Shown here piece after piece: positions 32,316-45,744 of a DNA stretch of 64,000 nt. Numbering within the stretch: position 1 is the stretch's first letter; each line of letters begins with the position of its first letter. Location of the stretch: assembly GCA_021234155.1 (NCBI GenBank), contig JAJEKV010000072.1, positions 6,466,563 through 6,530,562 on the forward strand, written 5' to 3'. The notes under the pieces were generated by a model, which did not search any database, was not told the DNA's origin, and saw only the letters and a program-made list of their open reading frames with translations. The position numbers were made by a program, and so were the translations under genes. The DNA is from Isoetes taiwanensis (lineage: Eukaryota; Streptophyta; Lycopodiopsida; Isoetales; Isoetaceae).

Positions 32316-32325
32316 TATATAAATA
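32316..32325 (+). promoter_or_regulatory. Candidate TATA box of the ELF9-like gene
   Basis: TATATAAATA lies 131 bp before the ATG at 32456, a plausible plant distance with a 5' leader of about 100 bp. Inferred from sequence only. Confidence 0.4.
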
Positions 32326-32455
32326 AGTATACGGTATTTCCATGTCTTCCGATGGTAAACCCTAAGGAATTACGATGGAGGAGGAGGGTCTCTTCTTGTC
32401 AACAGAATGCCCGATTAATTTCTAGTAATTTGTAGCTTCTTTTAGCAATCTAATA

Positions 32456-35400
32456 ATGGCCGAAGCTCCGGCTAATATACATAGCTCGGTCTGGTTTTAC
32501 CTCGATGGAGATAATCAATACCAAGGCCCTTCCGACATTCCCCAGCTTCGAGGTTATTCCTTCCCTATTTATATGCAATTTTAGACCATTTAGAGCTGAT
32601 CTTCTGGTGGTTTCTTTCAGAACTTCATTCTTGTGGTTATATTACAAGCAACACATTGTTGTGGGCTGAAGGTAGAAGTGACTGGATGCCATTATCTGCA
32701 ATTGAAGAGCTTAGTCATGTTATGAATAATGCATCAACAGCAAACGATGGTCATATTGCATCAAAAAAAGAGGAGAGTAAAGCTGAGAAGAATGGTCACG
32801 GGGATTCAGCTGATGATTATAAACGGTGGCAGGCAGAAATAAGACAAGCAGAGTATGAAGCTGAGCTACTAAAGACTGGCAAAGTAAGGAGTACGGAAAA
32901 TGATGCAAACGTGAGTAACACAAATAAGGATGTAGAAGATAGACCTGCAAGTCCTCCAGAAGGGGAGGAAGAATTCACGGATGACGATGGCACAGTGTAT
33001 AAGTGGGATCACAAACTCAGGGTTTGGGTGCCTCAAGTAAGAACATAACCCTACAACGGTCTAAAGTACGTAGCAATTTCAATTTATTTTACATGTATTG
33101 AATTGAGCCGGGACAGGAACAGAACAATAAAGCGTTCTATTTTCATCTTCTAATATCAGACCTATCTTAACAGGTTCTATCTTAGTTTTGCATACGCGAA
33201 CAGTTTTTCTGAAAAAATCTTTAGAAAATGTACTTTCTCATGAACTTAAGATTATAAAATCTTTTCTTCACCATTTATCAGGAAGAAAATGTATTGCCCA
33301 ACAGTCCACCTTATGGGGCTGATGAAATGACCTTTGTTCGGGAAGAAGAAGTCATCCCATCACTTAGGCCATCAATAGAAGCTGACGCAGTGGTGAGTAT
33401 TCCTGAAGACACCGACAAAAAGGCCTCATCGAAACGCAAGATAGATGAAGCTGTGGAAACAGAAGTTAAAAAGGTGAGTTTTGATTCAATGTAGAAGCTT
33501 CTCACATGGCAAAACTTCTGACAAATTTTTGCATACAACAGGAAGCCACGAAAGAGCCTGAGGCATGGTTTGAGCTGAAAATCAATACACATGTGTATGT
33601 GACAGGATTACCTGAAGATGCAACACTCGAAGAAGTAAGATTTTCTGCCTCATTGGTTGAAACTAATTTTCAAAAGGACATCTTTATTTTTGTTAAATTT
33701 AAAGACCATTGAAGAAGGTTTTTTCATATTCTTGTGTCATTTCTTTGGCTTATTATGCATGCCATGATGTTCAATCTTACAATGATGTTGGTTATTTATA
33801 ACCTCTTTGGTCATTAGGTGCATGAGGTGTTTTCAAAATGCGGGATTATCAAAGAGGTAATAGTGCAGCTCATTTTCTTAAAAATTTTATTTCATTTCTC
33901 TTGGTTGAGGCAAGGTAAGCTCGAGCTGCAGTTGTTTATTTAGGCACAGATTGATTTCGGTTATAGTAGGCAAACTGCAAAAGTTATTTGTATCGAATTT
34001 TTTTATAAAGAGGTTTGCAGGTCTTTTCAATCATGCACTAAATAGTCTAGTAGGTGCAGCTTATTCTTGTTTATGAATAGTTTGCTGAATTAAACCAGAT
34101 CCTTGACAGACAAATGAAATGATTTATGCTTTTGTACATTTTTCTGTGTTGCCAAACTAGTTGCCATCAACGTGGACCTCAATGTGAGGAAATGCAGGAT
34201 CCAGACACGAAGAAACCTCGTATTAAGCTGTATGTAGACAAAGCTACGGGTATGCAAAAGGGGGATGGTCTGGTTACCTTTCTCAAGGTACAACAATCTT
34301 CTAATTACCTTTTTGGCCTGGCTTTTATTTGTGCTTATGCCAAGAGTGAATGCATGTTTTAACAGGAGCCCTCTGTGGAACTTGCCTTGAAAATTTTGGA
34401 TGGGACACCATTACGGCCTGGAGGAAGGCCACTCATGACAGTCACTAAAGCTAAATTTGAACAGAAAGGTAAAATACTTTTGGGGGTGGAATAGTAGTTT
34501 CCCTGGAGCAGAAACAGTGTAACATGTTTCAGCATTGAAGCTAGTATGTCAAGTTTGAGGGAACTTTCTATTAAGCAGAAGTTAATTATTCTTAAGGAAC
34601 TGATAATTTAATTCTCAACCTGCCTTGATGTACTGCTACGTCAAAATGCTTCAACAATTGGGCATATTGCGGCATAGGTAGATTTAAGTGAGGTTAGGTA
34701 AATGTAATATATATTTTGGGGTTACTGTAATTTGCATACTCACTGTTGAATAGATGCATCTCTACTGCAATGGGCGACAGTCTGATCAAATTGCCATATT
34801 CCTGAATAACAAGCACAAGCATTGAAGTTCCATATTAAACAATTTCCCCAATCTGCTAAATTGTTTCAGTTGGAAATTTACTTGCAAAATATCTTGTTTT
34901 TGGTTTCTTCAGTTGCGTACTAGGTGGTTTTGAGAAAGATTACATTCGTGTTTGATTTGGTGCACAGGAGAAAGATTTATAAAGAAAGAACAACCAAAGC
35001 AAAAGAAAAAGAAGCTCAAGAAGATGGAAGATCGTGCACTTAATTGGCGTGAGTATTCTTTTACTTGAGATGTCTATAATTTGTTCATAAGAAACCCAGA
35101 TTTGGGCAATGCCAATTTACAATTCAAAGTGGAGCTTGAGAGATTATAGACGGGAGCAGACGAATGGGCTTTGGTTTTCAGAACCATTTTGTGATATGAT
35201 CTTTTGGTTTGAGTTTTAGATATTTTAGTAATACAATGCAAATGGCTGACCTTGACTATGTGTAGATAGGAATTGAAAACGAATTTTCCTGATCTTGTTT
35301 AATATTTGAGTTTTTTGCCATTTGAAACAGTTGGCTTTGACGATGACAAACGCAAGCAGCCAATAACTGTTGTGTTAAAGAATGTATTTACACCACGTGA

Positions 35401-36000
35401 GATTGCTGTAAGTTCAAATGTCTTGCATTCAATAAACATAATATAAAGTCAGCTGTTTTGCATTCAATGAACATTATCAACACTCAATTCCACTCTCGTA
35501 TTCCATGGCTGTACTTAATGAATTGTTGGGCTTTCTCATGTTCTGCAGTTAGAGCCAGGGTTATGCGTGGAAATAGAGCAGGATATAAATGAAGAATGCT
35601 CGAAGCTTGGTCTAATTGAAAAATTACGGGTATATTTTCCAGTTGGTCTAGACATGAGAAAAGTTTTCTAAAATTTGTATGCTAGAGATTATGATTTCCC
35701 ACCTTTCGTGTTGCAGATGTATGAACAGCATCCAGAGGGAGTTGTATTAATAAAGTTCAGGGATCGGAGGGATGGCCTCAAGTGCATAGAGATCATGAAT
35801 GGACGATGGTGAGTCTACCAAGTTAGCTTTCATTTGAAAGTTCGGTCAGAAACTCTATGTTCTACGCATTGCTGTGCAGGTTTGGAGGAAGGCAATTAGA
35901 AGCATTTGAAGATCAGGGACTGATAAACTATGGAAGTGTTCATGATGAAAGTGCAGATGAGGCGAGGCTTGAGAAGTACAGTGAAGAAATTGAGGCTTGA
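32456..36000 (+). CDS. ELF9: TatSF1/CUS2-type splicing factor, ELF9-like, 12 exons, 493 aa
   Basis: Exons 32456-32552, 32621-33036, 33282-33473, 33542-33634, 33818-33856, 34198-34287, 34366-34468, 34968-35048, 35331-35407, 35549-35629, 35717-35808 and 35880-36000 join in phase with GT-AG introns to 493 residues plus stop. Residues about 10-70 form a GYF-like domain ([30 protein letters not shown]). An acidic/charged linker follows. RRM1 spans about 251-340 ([16 protein letters not shown] at 300-308). A Lys-rich segment ([15 protein letters not shown]) precedes a U2AF-homology motif RRM at about 385-470 with the R-W-F signature (453-455) in [13 protein letters not shown]. This is the arrangement of TatSF1/CUS2, which binds SF3B1 and acts in U2 snRNP assembly in the nucleus. 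The Arabidopsis homologue is ELF9, a flowering-time RNA-binding protein. No breaks are seen. Confidence 0.93.
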
Positions 36001-37554
36001 TTGAGTCACACAACACGATTTTTGGAGTAAATATTGTAAGATTGTTTTTAACTTGGTACTTCTGTTAGGCAGGGTTCAATATAGAGTTGGGTGCTCTATG
36101 TGTTCAAGAATTTGGAACGTGTTGTCCACACGTCAAAACGCTCTTGACCTTGACAATCATGATTGCACCTGCCATAAACTAAACAATGTGACATAATTTA
36201 AGAGGCGTGGAATTTTCAGCTTACACCTTGCTATTCTGACTCCAGTAGTTTTAGGTTTAGTAGGAATTGTCATTGTACAGAATTTCAATTTTATCTATAC
36301 AATCAGGACATTGTTTCTTTTATCTATATCTATCTATCTATCTAGTCTAACATATGTAATTGAGTTCCATTTTTTCGTCCCTTTATTGCCCAGCGTTATC
36401 CGTTGTCAATTTCATAATATGTGACATCTATTCGGAAATAACTTACATGCAACATGCCACCTGTCAAATCTCAAATTTGCCCATATTTCTTATTGTGCGG
36501 TGGGTTTGTCGGGTTTTCACTGTGCGCTGGATGAGTTGGCTAAGTTGGGGACGGAACAATTCGTTCTAGTGAGGCCATATTGTGTGATTTTCTTAAATAA
36601 GTTTTGGGGTGTCTTGCTTCGGTCAGTTTTGAGGCAAGGCGTGGCAGTGTATTTTTGCTATTTCGATTATATGAGTATTTGGTGTTCAAACCGTTTCTTA
36701 ACCGGTCGCTGAACCATATCCGATGTTAATAGTTGATAGTGGTCTACCTACAGAAGCAAACATAAGAAAGATACCTATTTTAAAAAATCAAGCAAACGCA
36801 AATGCATTTCCCAGTGGGTTTTTAATTTTTGAGATGCAGTACTGGATTCGGTGTATGCACATTGCAATAGATATTATGAAACTCTCCAGAACAAGAATGG
36901 TAATGCCCACAATCACGATTTGGCTCTGTAAGCACAACCACGACCTTTGAGGTTTCTTCGTCATGGAGAAAAGAACATGGCTAACAAATCTGGCCTTCTT
37001 CATAAGTTAGAATTGCCAGAATACTTGAGCAAAGGTTGACGTCTTCATATAGCCTTTTCTATTTGTCTTAGCTGATTGCTTTTACTTTTACATAGGATAA
37101 AAAGAATCTTTGGTGTCCTAATATATAGATGCGACTCCACTTCAAGTAGTTTGCGTCTTCGTTTGTAGTACTTGTGAATCAAGGCAACTTTCTGATGAAT
37201 CCGTAGAGGACGATGATTGTTAATTTGCTTTTCTGTGCAAGTCAAGAAGGGGTCAAACCCCATGTCAGGAATATGACCTTGGGTTGTAGATGCAAGGGCC
37301 TTTGTGTGCCAAGATGCATTTTGGCCCCTAGATGCAAATTCTTCAAAAGCCTTTGCAAAATCAATAGATAAATAAAGCTAGATGCTTGTTGGAATGGAAG
37401 GATTTCCTAGTGGATTGGAGCATTTGAAACTGTTTTAAGATTTGGCTATGAAAGAGAAATCACATTCTAGACTCTTTTGTTTTGGCGACTTAAAAGTTAG
37501 AAATGAAAAATAAAATGCACTTGGGTTGCTTGCTAGCGTGCTTGGTGGATTGCA

Positions 37555-37757
37555 AGTTAGATAACATAGAGAATAAAGAAGAGCTCAAAGGCAAAAAAGG
37601 ACTATATAGGTTGGACCATGTTCTTCTCAAATTTGTCAACATATATGTAGCAATTTAAGTTAGATAGCAGAGAGAACAAGCAAGCAAAGCCAAAAAATGA
37701 CTATATAGGTTTGACCATGGTCTCCTCAGATTTGTCAAAATATATGTAGCATCTTAA
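37555..37757. repeat. Tandem duplication, about 101 bp, two copies
   Basis: GACTATATAGGTT, GACCATG, CTCCTCA/TTCTCAAATTTGTCAA and ATATATGTAGCA recur in the same order about 99-101 bp apart. Confidence 0.75.
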
Positions 37758-39139
37758 CTATGACCTAACTTAGTTTTTTTTTTTTTAAAGGATGTATAAC
37801 TTATATTACATTTTTTTAAGGATGTATAACTTACATTTCTCTTCATTTGTCTCATCTACATATTTCAAAACATACAGATTTTGAATCGTCACTTCCCCAC
37901 CTTGTGTCTAGAAAAAAATGATGTGTGAATAGGAAGATAATATAAAGTAAAGCCTTTCTAGACCTGTGAAATTAATGTGCAACGTCTGTTAATTGACTTG
38001 AATGATTTTTACTGTTAATGCAATGGTGTACCAATAGACTTGAGTTATAAATGATTCATAGATAGTATCCAATAACTGATGGGTTTCTAACGACTTCACA
38101 ATCGGCCTTAATACTCTTACAAATCCTTTGTGGGTTAATCTTTGAATGTCTTCTTTGTACCCTGCTTTCAGTGATTTCACCTCTGTTCCAAGCTCAAATG
38201 CGATCTATTTCTCAAGCAGAAATTCCTTTCCGTCCATACCATCACTTGAATCTTTGTTTTGAAATACCCATTTTGATCTTGCTCTATAAAGACTGCCATT
38301 GCCAAAATTTTGATGATTCTAAAAACAGGATCCTGGTTGTCTTTCCGGATTGATATGTGGGTTTTTATCCCAAGGCAGCTGGAGAGGTCTTTAGCTCATG
38401 ATCTTCCAAGATTCATAGATTCAGATCCAAAGTGAGATAAGTATGATCAAACTGTCGGATTAAGAAAGGAAAGCTTGAATTCGGACGGCAGAGGTCAGGT
38501 TTATCTTGATACTAAGCTTAGAAGAGTTTCAAGCATGCAAAAGGACAAATCAAACGGAAATGTCCCTAATTACAGAGGGAGTTTGTGGAGATCGCATCCC
38601 AGTCCACCAGATATGATTAACCGCGGAATTGATCATAACATTGGGCATTATTATGATTCCTAAATCAGCTCTGTTTCTGTTCCTAGGATCATGCGCAAGC
38701 ATTAATTCATAGTCTTCTTGCTAGTCAAAAGACGTTTTCCTGCTAGTCTTCCTGCTAGTCAATAGACGCTTGCTCTTACACATAGGCCTTTCATAATCAA
38801 TCTGCTCTTCGTTTCCTTGTACATTATAAAGAGGTGCTCGGCAAAGGCCACAATACAAAGATAAAAGCCCTAATCTTGCCATAACTCAAGAAACTTCAAC
38901 CAACCTTTCTTCGGTTCCTGTCCCAGACCTTCCTTACCTCCTGATGTCTTCTCCTCAAAGCATACCCACCCAACCAGAGGGCCAAAAAACAATTAGTACA
39001 AAAAATAAAATAAAAAGAAGAATGATCATGCGACCTGATCAGGCCGGAGCTGTCATAACTCTAGTTTGAGCTAAACCGACCACAGAAGGAGGCAGGGCTC
39101 TGTTTCTTTGGGGTCTGCATCAAATCCAGAACTCAACGT

Positions 39140-39248
39140 CACGAAATATTCGAGTTCATTAATGGCGGCCGCCATAAATGCCTTGACGTCTAACGTTACG
39201 ACTCACGAAATATTCGAGTTTATTAATGGCCGCAATAAATGCCCTATA
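39140..39248. repeat. Direct duplication, 64 bp period
   Basis: CACGAAATATTCGAGTT followed by ATTAATGGC and AATAAATGCC starts at 39140 and 39204. The first copy has an extra GGCGGCCGCC palindrome. Confidence 0.8.
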
Positions 39249-40075
39249 ATCAATTAGTGCACACGTGCCATGTTTTAAGAATTTTTAAGGAACAAAATAA
39301 AGGAGAACAGAAATGGACACTGCATTAGATAGGAAGGACAAGAAATTTATCACAGCGGCCAAGGCCACCTCAAATATTTCTCTTTCCCAACTCTATGCAT
39401 ACAAGATGTCTTATTACAAGTTTTGTTGTTGTTGAGTAAAAAAAATAAATAAAAGACAATAATTTTTTAGTTTCTAACAATCAGTGAATCTACTTAGAGC
39501 AACAAGCTAATAGGTGTTCAATTAAATTAAGCATGTTATGACAAAGTAAGTAAAGCACCAGCTTTACACTGGTGAGGAAGTCGCGCAAAGTCTTAGCCTT
39601 GTTTGACTTGGGGAAGCGTGCTAGCTCATGCCCTTAACAGGTTGCTCAATGTGGGGTAAGTACTACACGGCACCCTTTGCGTGCGTCATATTGGACCAAG
39701 ATTCGCACCGTGTCATCATATATAGAGAGTGTTGACGCCGGAAGACATTTAAAACCTTCGAGGCGGCTCGCAAAAGTCTTCCGGCGGCCTATCGATGAAT
39801 GCAACTCCCCATTCTAGAATTATGAATTGACTCGCCAATAGACTCAAAAGCAAGGCATGGTAGAAGGTCGCCCTTCCCTAAGAAGCAAAAGAGCTCATGT
39901 CCAACACACTCGTAGTTAATTGGCCTAGGTGGTCATTTGAATCCGCTTAAAAAGATCGCCATAGAACTTGATAAATTTGACATCTCGACGACATATGGTG
40001 AAGTCAATCGCCATTCGAGCCTCCATAGTGCACGAACCACAAAATCTTACCAATTGCCATAGGACCTCAACAATT

Positions 40076-40374
40076 TCATAAATTTTCCCGAGCCAATCTT
40101 AGGACTTGCTCATTTGAGTCCTTGAGCGAAGGATTCAACGAATAAAGAAACTGCAGGGTGGAGGCATTAGCATACAACTCAGGGAGGTGCTTGCCGCCAG
40201 AAAGCTGCCCCGGGAACCTCTCCTGCGGTTTGGCACTGTCCTCTGGGTCAAAGTTCGCAAGAAAGTCTAACATTGTTGACTTGAGGAAGGAAGAGTGGCT
40301 TTGCCCCTTAAAATGTTTCAACAATGATGCCATAGTTAGCACTACTCGTGATGCCTCGTCTAGCAAACCTGACA
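40076..40374 (-). CDS. Probable terminal exon of an unrecognised gene
   Basis: The minus-strand frame begins after a plausible acceptor (TTAAAAG|TTGTCAGG) and runs about 99 codons to a stop. It includes LLDEASRVVLTMASLLKHFK, FLKSTMLDFLANFDPED, RFPGQLSGGKHLPELY and NASTLQFLYSLNPSLKDSNE. Amphipathic helical composition and codon use look like real protein. No family was recognised and no upstream exon could be joined. It may also be a relic. Confidence 0.4.
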
Positions 40375-41100
40375 ACTTTTAACAGGGCGTAAAACAAAAA
40401 TTACTAAGTATGTTATTTGAAGCAAGCCTTGATTGTGCCTGTTAATTTTAACAGTTAATTTTAACAGATCATAAGACCTTGGCTTCCAGGTAAAGAAGAT
40501 AACGACAGTTATATGATCTCCATATGGGGTTTTCATTAACAAAATTTGGCGTTATATCAACTTCAAACCAAGTTCAAAATGGTCGTATTCTAACCATGAT
40601 AATTTTCAGTCTGTTCTTGGTAATGGTTGTAGCACGTTATACTTTGAATGAACCAGTAAATTAATCTCCCACATAATCAAACAATACTGGACTTGCGTTA
40701 ACAAGAAGAAAAAACCAATTCCAATTCATGCCACAACAAGTTTGATTCCTGTATTGGCTACCAATCCTCGTAACCACATATGTACAAGGCCCTGATTTCT
40801 TTAAGATTGTCAGCAGTTGTTTGCAACAAGCTATTCGTGTTCATGTACATAAAATACAAGCTCCTGCAACAGCATCGAAGTATTTTCACATTTATTTTCT
40901 TACATAGTTCTAAGAAATAACATTATCCCTGTAATAGCATTCAAACATCACTTGCATTTTATGTATTTAAATGCACCAAACTAAAGAAACTCTATTGACT
41001 TAGTTGATGCTGCTAGTTGCGAAAAGATGTCCTCATTCCTGAAAGAGCACCAGATGCGTCTTCATGTGATACATTAAAATGCAATAACCTACTAAACTTA

Positions 41101-44100
41101 TTATTGATGGCATAGTTGTAGAAAATGACCTTTATGAATAATTTTCCTCTCGAGAGGAACCTCTTTTTCTTCAGTGTATCCCTTTGTTATCAATCTAGAT
41201 GCCACATATATCTTGTTAACAATGTAAAAACAAGCCAGATAATTCATCCCCACTTCACGAAGGGGATTAGGATACATGCCATATCCACGACCTTCCCTCT
41301 TGATCCTGCATTACAGAGAGGTAAATAATAATTGAACATCATTGCAGATTAGATCCTATAGGCAAATATTATAAAGCAGTTTAATCTAGACATCAAAATC
41401 TCTAATCTGATATTGATGGGACATCGTTGGAGCTAGCTTCTAAAAGATACAACACGTTGGCATGTGGCTGAATCCTTTACAACCCCATCAATTGTGATGA
41501 TAAAGATCCTCCTCTTTTTGAAGGCAAGCCACGAGAGAAGAGTTTTAGGGCATCCTTTTCATGCAGTTCCTTCCATTTACCAGGATACCAGTCCTACCAT
41601 TGGAACAATCCCTTGACATAGGATAACTTAATTCCTCGATGAAAGGCTGCACCACAAAAGCGGTAGTATTTATCCATCAAGTTTTGAAGCCATTTTAAAA
41701 TCAGAACTCAAATCCACACTTACAGGAATTATTCCAAGGCAAGGTCCACCTGCTACTCCCCAAAAGCCAGCATCAGAGTCATACCTGTACAATACATAAA
41801 AAGTATTGCTGGTCTTGAACTTGCGGGAGGCAATATTGGTTAATCAACTTATTTCAATGATTAGCTTGTCATACCAGTAATTGCCTGGATGAATAGGTCC
41901 AGCATACTCTTCTGCCTTCACCACAAAAGCATCAGGTATAGCTTTTCCATTGACAACCACTTTACGTTTGCTAGAACCCCCGCACGTAGCTGTAGATTTA
42001 GTCCAACTCCTTGAACTGAAAAAATCCTTTTGCATTTCCTTCTGGAAGAGCTCCCATTTCTTGTTCCTGGTGTGGTGTCAAATATATCCCCGTTCTAGTT
42101 CTTGCAGTTCCTGTTGACATGAAGGATTCCTGAAGAAGCCGAAAAGTGCTATAGCCAAAGTAGTTCATGCAGCTGCTGCTGGCTGAATTTCTGATGGAGG
42201 AGTAGGATCATACAAAATAAAACGTCTTTTGCTTACTATCACAGACCATTTTGTGATTCCAGAGATTCATGCTCTGCATTCATGTTCATAGAGACATATT
42301 GTGGGTTATTAGATAAAGAAGACTCGCTGGGTGGCTTCCTGAGGCCTCTGCCAGTGACTGTCCTATTTTTACTTACTGTTCTCCTTTCTGGCCTTGCAGG
42401 TGCATGTTGTTCTGAGAACTGGGCCTACGAGATTTAGAAAGAGAATTGATATCTGAATGGCTGGCACTAGCAGCTGCGGTGGGCGGAGATAGATTTGATA
42501 TGTAGAGATCTGCCGACAAACTCCTACATCGTATCTTATTATTATTATTGGATTTCTTGCTAGAAGGAAGATTGGAAGGTACCTCTAACAACCTCTTACA
42601 GTTGCTATTTTGACAAATTATGGGACGAGACTGCCCCACTGCATGCTCTGTTTTCAAATGAGATGATGTCTCTGTTATCTCTAGAAATTGGAGGAAGTTT
42701 AGATGAATAGGGAGGAGATAGCTTGCATTGGCTCAGGTCCACTTCATAAGTAGGAAAAAGGCTTGAAAGAAGAGGAGGAGACATATCTTGAAAAGCTGTT
42801 GGCTCTGATTTGTCATTTAATCGAAGCTTAGAACTAAAATCGTGGGAGGTGATTCAGGGGATCTACAGGTGCCTTTGGTTTACCATTTCCATGGGTTGGT
42901 GAACCTTAGAAAAGTAGGAAGGCGCTGCCCTTAGCTCCCAATTAGACGGGCTTTTTTACCATGCTTTTCACAAAATGAAGGATAACTTTCCACATATGCA
43001 TATGTAAAAATATCTGAATGCAGGTCTTTGTTAACTGTATCTTGTTCTACATCAGAAGAACTGTCTGAAAGTCCTGGATCATTGAGAAAGAAGCAACTTG
43101 AGGATCCCAAAGATGAACTTCATGAGCCTGAGCTCATTGAAGACTTTTGATTCCTCCTTCTGACTAGAGCTGAAACAACACGGGACTGTGGAACGGATCC
43201 TCTGGCGTATGTAATTGAGATTCAAACTCATCCGCTGTCCAAGAATAATCACCGGTCATATTCAACAACAAGTGATGCACCATAGGAGGTCATCTTTTTC
43301 AGCACCATCAATTCCTGTGTCAATGTGAAGATCTTTTAAGAGACATCCAATATAACCATCAGGGTACATTGCATAAGGGAAGACGTTTAAATCGTCCCTG
43401 ATCATTTTCCACCTTCTTTTCCATGTTAACAGGCACTGGTTCCTTCTTTGAATTGTCACTATAAGCATCAGTTACATTTCATGAGGACGAGATATATCAT
43501 GCTGATCATTTCCTATTTTCTTGTCCATGTTAACAATAGATGGCACTGGTTCCTTCCTTGAAAAGATGTTGCCCGAGACATCTTCGTAATGACATGCTGC
43601 CACCTCTTTGTCATGATATGTTTTTCCTCCTTGTCATGATATGCTAGTGTTGCTATGTTGTTGATAATTTTTTCTTGTTCCTGGACAGGAATGCCTATTC
43701 GTGTCTATGTGGTTTAAGTCGTCGTCCATCTCATCTGGACAAAGACCTCCACTATAAAAAAAACTGGTTTAGGTCTGCGGGAGTATAAAGTCTTTCATCA
43801 TCGCTAGCAGTGGGCCGATGCACAATTTCCTCTGTTGAGGCCTTATAGGCCTAGGATACAGTCTTTCTTAAAGGTCGAGGCACAGGACCCAGGTCACTTC
43901 CATCAGTTGAAGTCCTTTCATCCACAGAAGAGTCTCTGCTATGTCCATTGAGTTCACTATGCCCATTCTCAGTATCCTGTGCTATAGAATCTTTTTACCG
44001 GTTTTGGTTTTTACTACAAATTCAAAGTAAAACTAACTCAGCGACAAGGGCTTTACTTAGCTACTTGCTTTGCAAAATACAAGAGGGAAGATAAGGAAGC

Positions 44101-44219
44101 CTTCACTAACCATTAAGAATCCTTGAACACTTTCCGCATTCGTACTGAGAACACCCCTTCAGGCTCTACTTTAAGACGGAGAAAACAGCCAGGACATCTG
44201 ACAATCCTTGGTGCCTTCA
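41101..44219 (-). pseudogene. EDR4/DUF3133-like zinc-ribbon protein gene, decayed
   Basis: Minus strand from 44219: ATG, then RIVRCPGCFLRLKVEPEG and, after a frame change, YECGKCSRIL, a C-x2-C/C-x2-C ribbon at the N-terminus. The middle exon (about 42373-42657) has a second ribbon, IICQNSNCKRLLEVPSNLP then KIRCRSLS, where the family has C-x2-C in each half; here the spacing is C-x4-C and the last Cys is gone. Exons 41875-about 42070 (RKVVVNGKAIPDAFVVKAEE, AGPIHPGNYW), 41724-41784 (YDSDAGFWGVAGGPCLGIIP), about 41433-41646 (FIEELSYPMSRDCSNGRTGI, two frameshifts) and 41101-41305 (GRGYGMYPNPL) follow the C-terminal order of plant DUF3133/EDR4-like proteins. In Arabidopsis EDR4 modulates defence at membranes. 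Several frameshifts argue for a pseudogene, or for consensus indels. Confidence 0.6.
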
Positions 44220-44923
44220 TCCTGCTACAGTCATTTTGTTTATGCATTTTACGCCCTTAAATCATGTATTGGGGGCATCACTGCTAAGCAAACCCAACAT
44301 CCAAAATTTTTCGCCATCCATATTGCCGAATTAAAGAGATTTTGCAGCCACGTTCTTCACCTCGAAATTTTACCTACATCCTGCACCAGAAAAGCCAATA
44401 ATCTGTTAGGATGATCCCAAATGCAAGCACACAGCAGCAGAAAGCTGGAAAGTAAAGGGCCAAGGATGAAAAGAAATTTCTTATACAGATTTAATGCAGG
44501 GAAGCCCTTCTTCTGAGAATGGGTCGAGGATTCGTTCGCCTTGCATTGAAGAATGCTGACAATGCCTTCTGCAAGACGTTCACTAGATTATTGGGTCAAT
44601 GGGGAACATTAACTTTTTGTATTTTGCCAAGTGCTTTTCCGTGGTCGCCACATTTTTTACACTTGGCATTTCCTTATTAGTCACAAATATTTGCCTTCAG
44701 TTGATAATGTATGTAGGTTTCTTTCAGGGAGTACATCTTCCCTAAAATACGCATAATATAATAAGGTAAAATAAAATGCAGAAACAAAATGCAAATTGCT
44801 GCGCGTTGGCTTTAAATGGGATTCAGAGTAATTATTTATTAAAACTATCTAGATACAAGAATTTGGCGGCAGCGGAGCCGGCGCCTTGTGCAACCCTGGG
44901 AGTTTTAGGAATTATACTTTGTC

Positions 44924-44962
44924 AAGTGCTCAAGCTTGAAATTAAGTGCTCAAGCTTGAAAT
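44924..44962. repeat. Direct repeat, about 20 bp, two copies
   Basis: AAGTGCTCAAGCTTGAAAT is duplicated head to tail. Confidence 0.85.
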
Positions 44963-44969
44963 AAAGATT

Positions 44970-45744
44970 TAATGTTGGTTTCCTTTGTGAAAGGCAATTC
45001 AATTCGACCTATGACAATGGAATTTGTGGAATATGTAAATTCAACTTACGAACGTAAGTCCTTGATGAGCATTCAGATTGAACAACCTCTCATGTGAAAG
45101 AGAAACTCACGACTACTCTTTTTGCTCTAATGAGAGATCCAATATTTGTGTGAGGGTTGCTGGAGACTTATATGTTTTAGACAATATGTCGTGGGCAAGA
45201 AAGAAACTACGAAAGCATGGTGATACAAAATGCATGTTATTCATGTATTATGTATGTTGATAGTTTTTCATCTATTATATATATTGATGTTTGTCCCCTG
45301 ATACATGATACATGACCGCATATATAGCAAAGAAACATGATTTGAACCAATAATATCATTAAAGCATTATTTTGCTACCCCCATGTTTTATCATGCAATG
45401 TGCATGGACTATCATCCATTAATGACAGTGCCATGAAGGAAAATTTATGCTTTTGTGGAGGTTTGCACAAATATGAATAATGCAACCATTATGAGGTGAA
45501 CGATGCAATCATTGCGAGATACGCTTGGAACTATGGCATGAGTCTTTTATAGAATTGACATAGTCAAATCCTATAAGTGCATTTCCCATGCACTTATTAT
45601 AATGCTTTTATTCTTTTAGTAGTATTACCTGATCACGATGTTTACAAATTTTACTAACTGCTTTGCTAATAGAATCGTTAGATTGTATATATGAATTCCT
45701 CAGCACCCATTTTGTACTTTCAAGAACGATCCTAATCAAATGCA
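44970..45744. other. No gene seen
   Basis: AT-rich. A 60-codon plus-strand frame at 45078 has no features. Confidence 0.4.

Larger units (their letters stand above)
36001..40075. other. Intergenic region without a recognised gene
   Basis: Contains a (CTAT)n microsatellite near 36320-36342 and several local duplications annotated separately. A 62-residue plus-strand frame at 38475-38663 looks mildly coding-like (SDGRGQVYLDTKLRRVS) but has no family match. The stretch 39540-40070 is less AT-rich and was not assigned. Confidence 0.4.
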
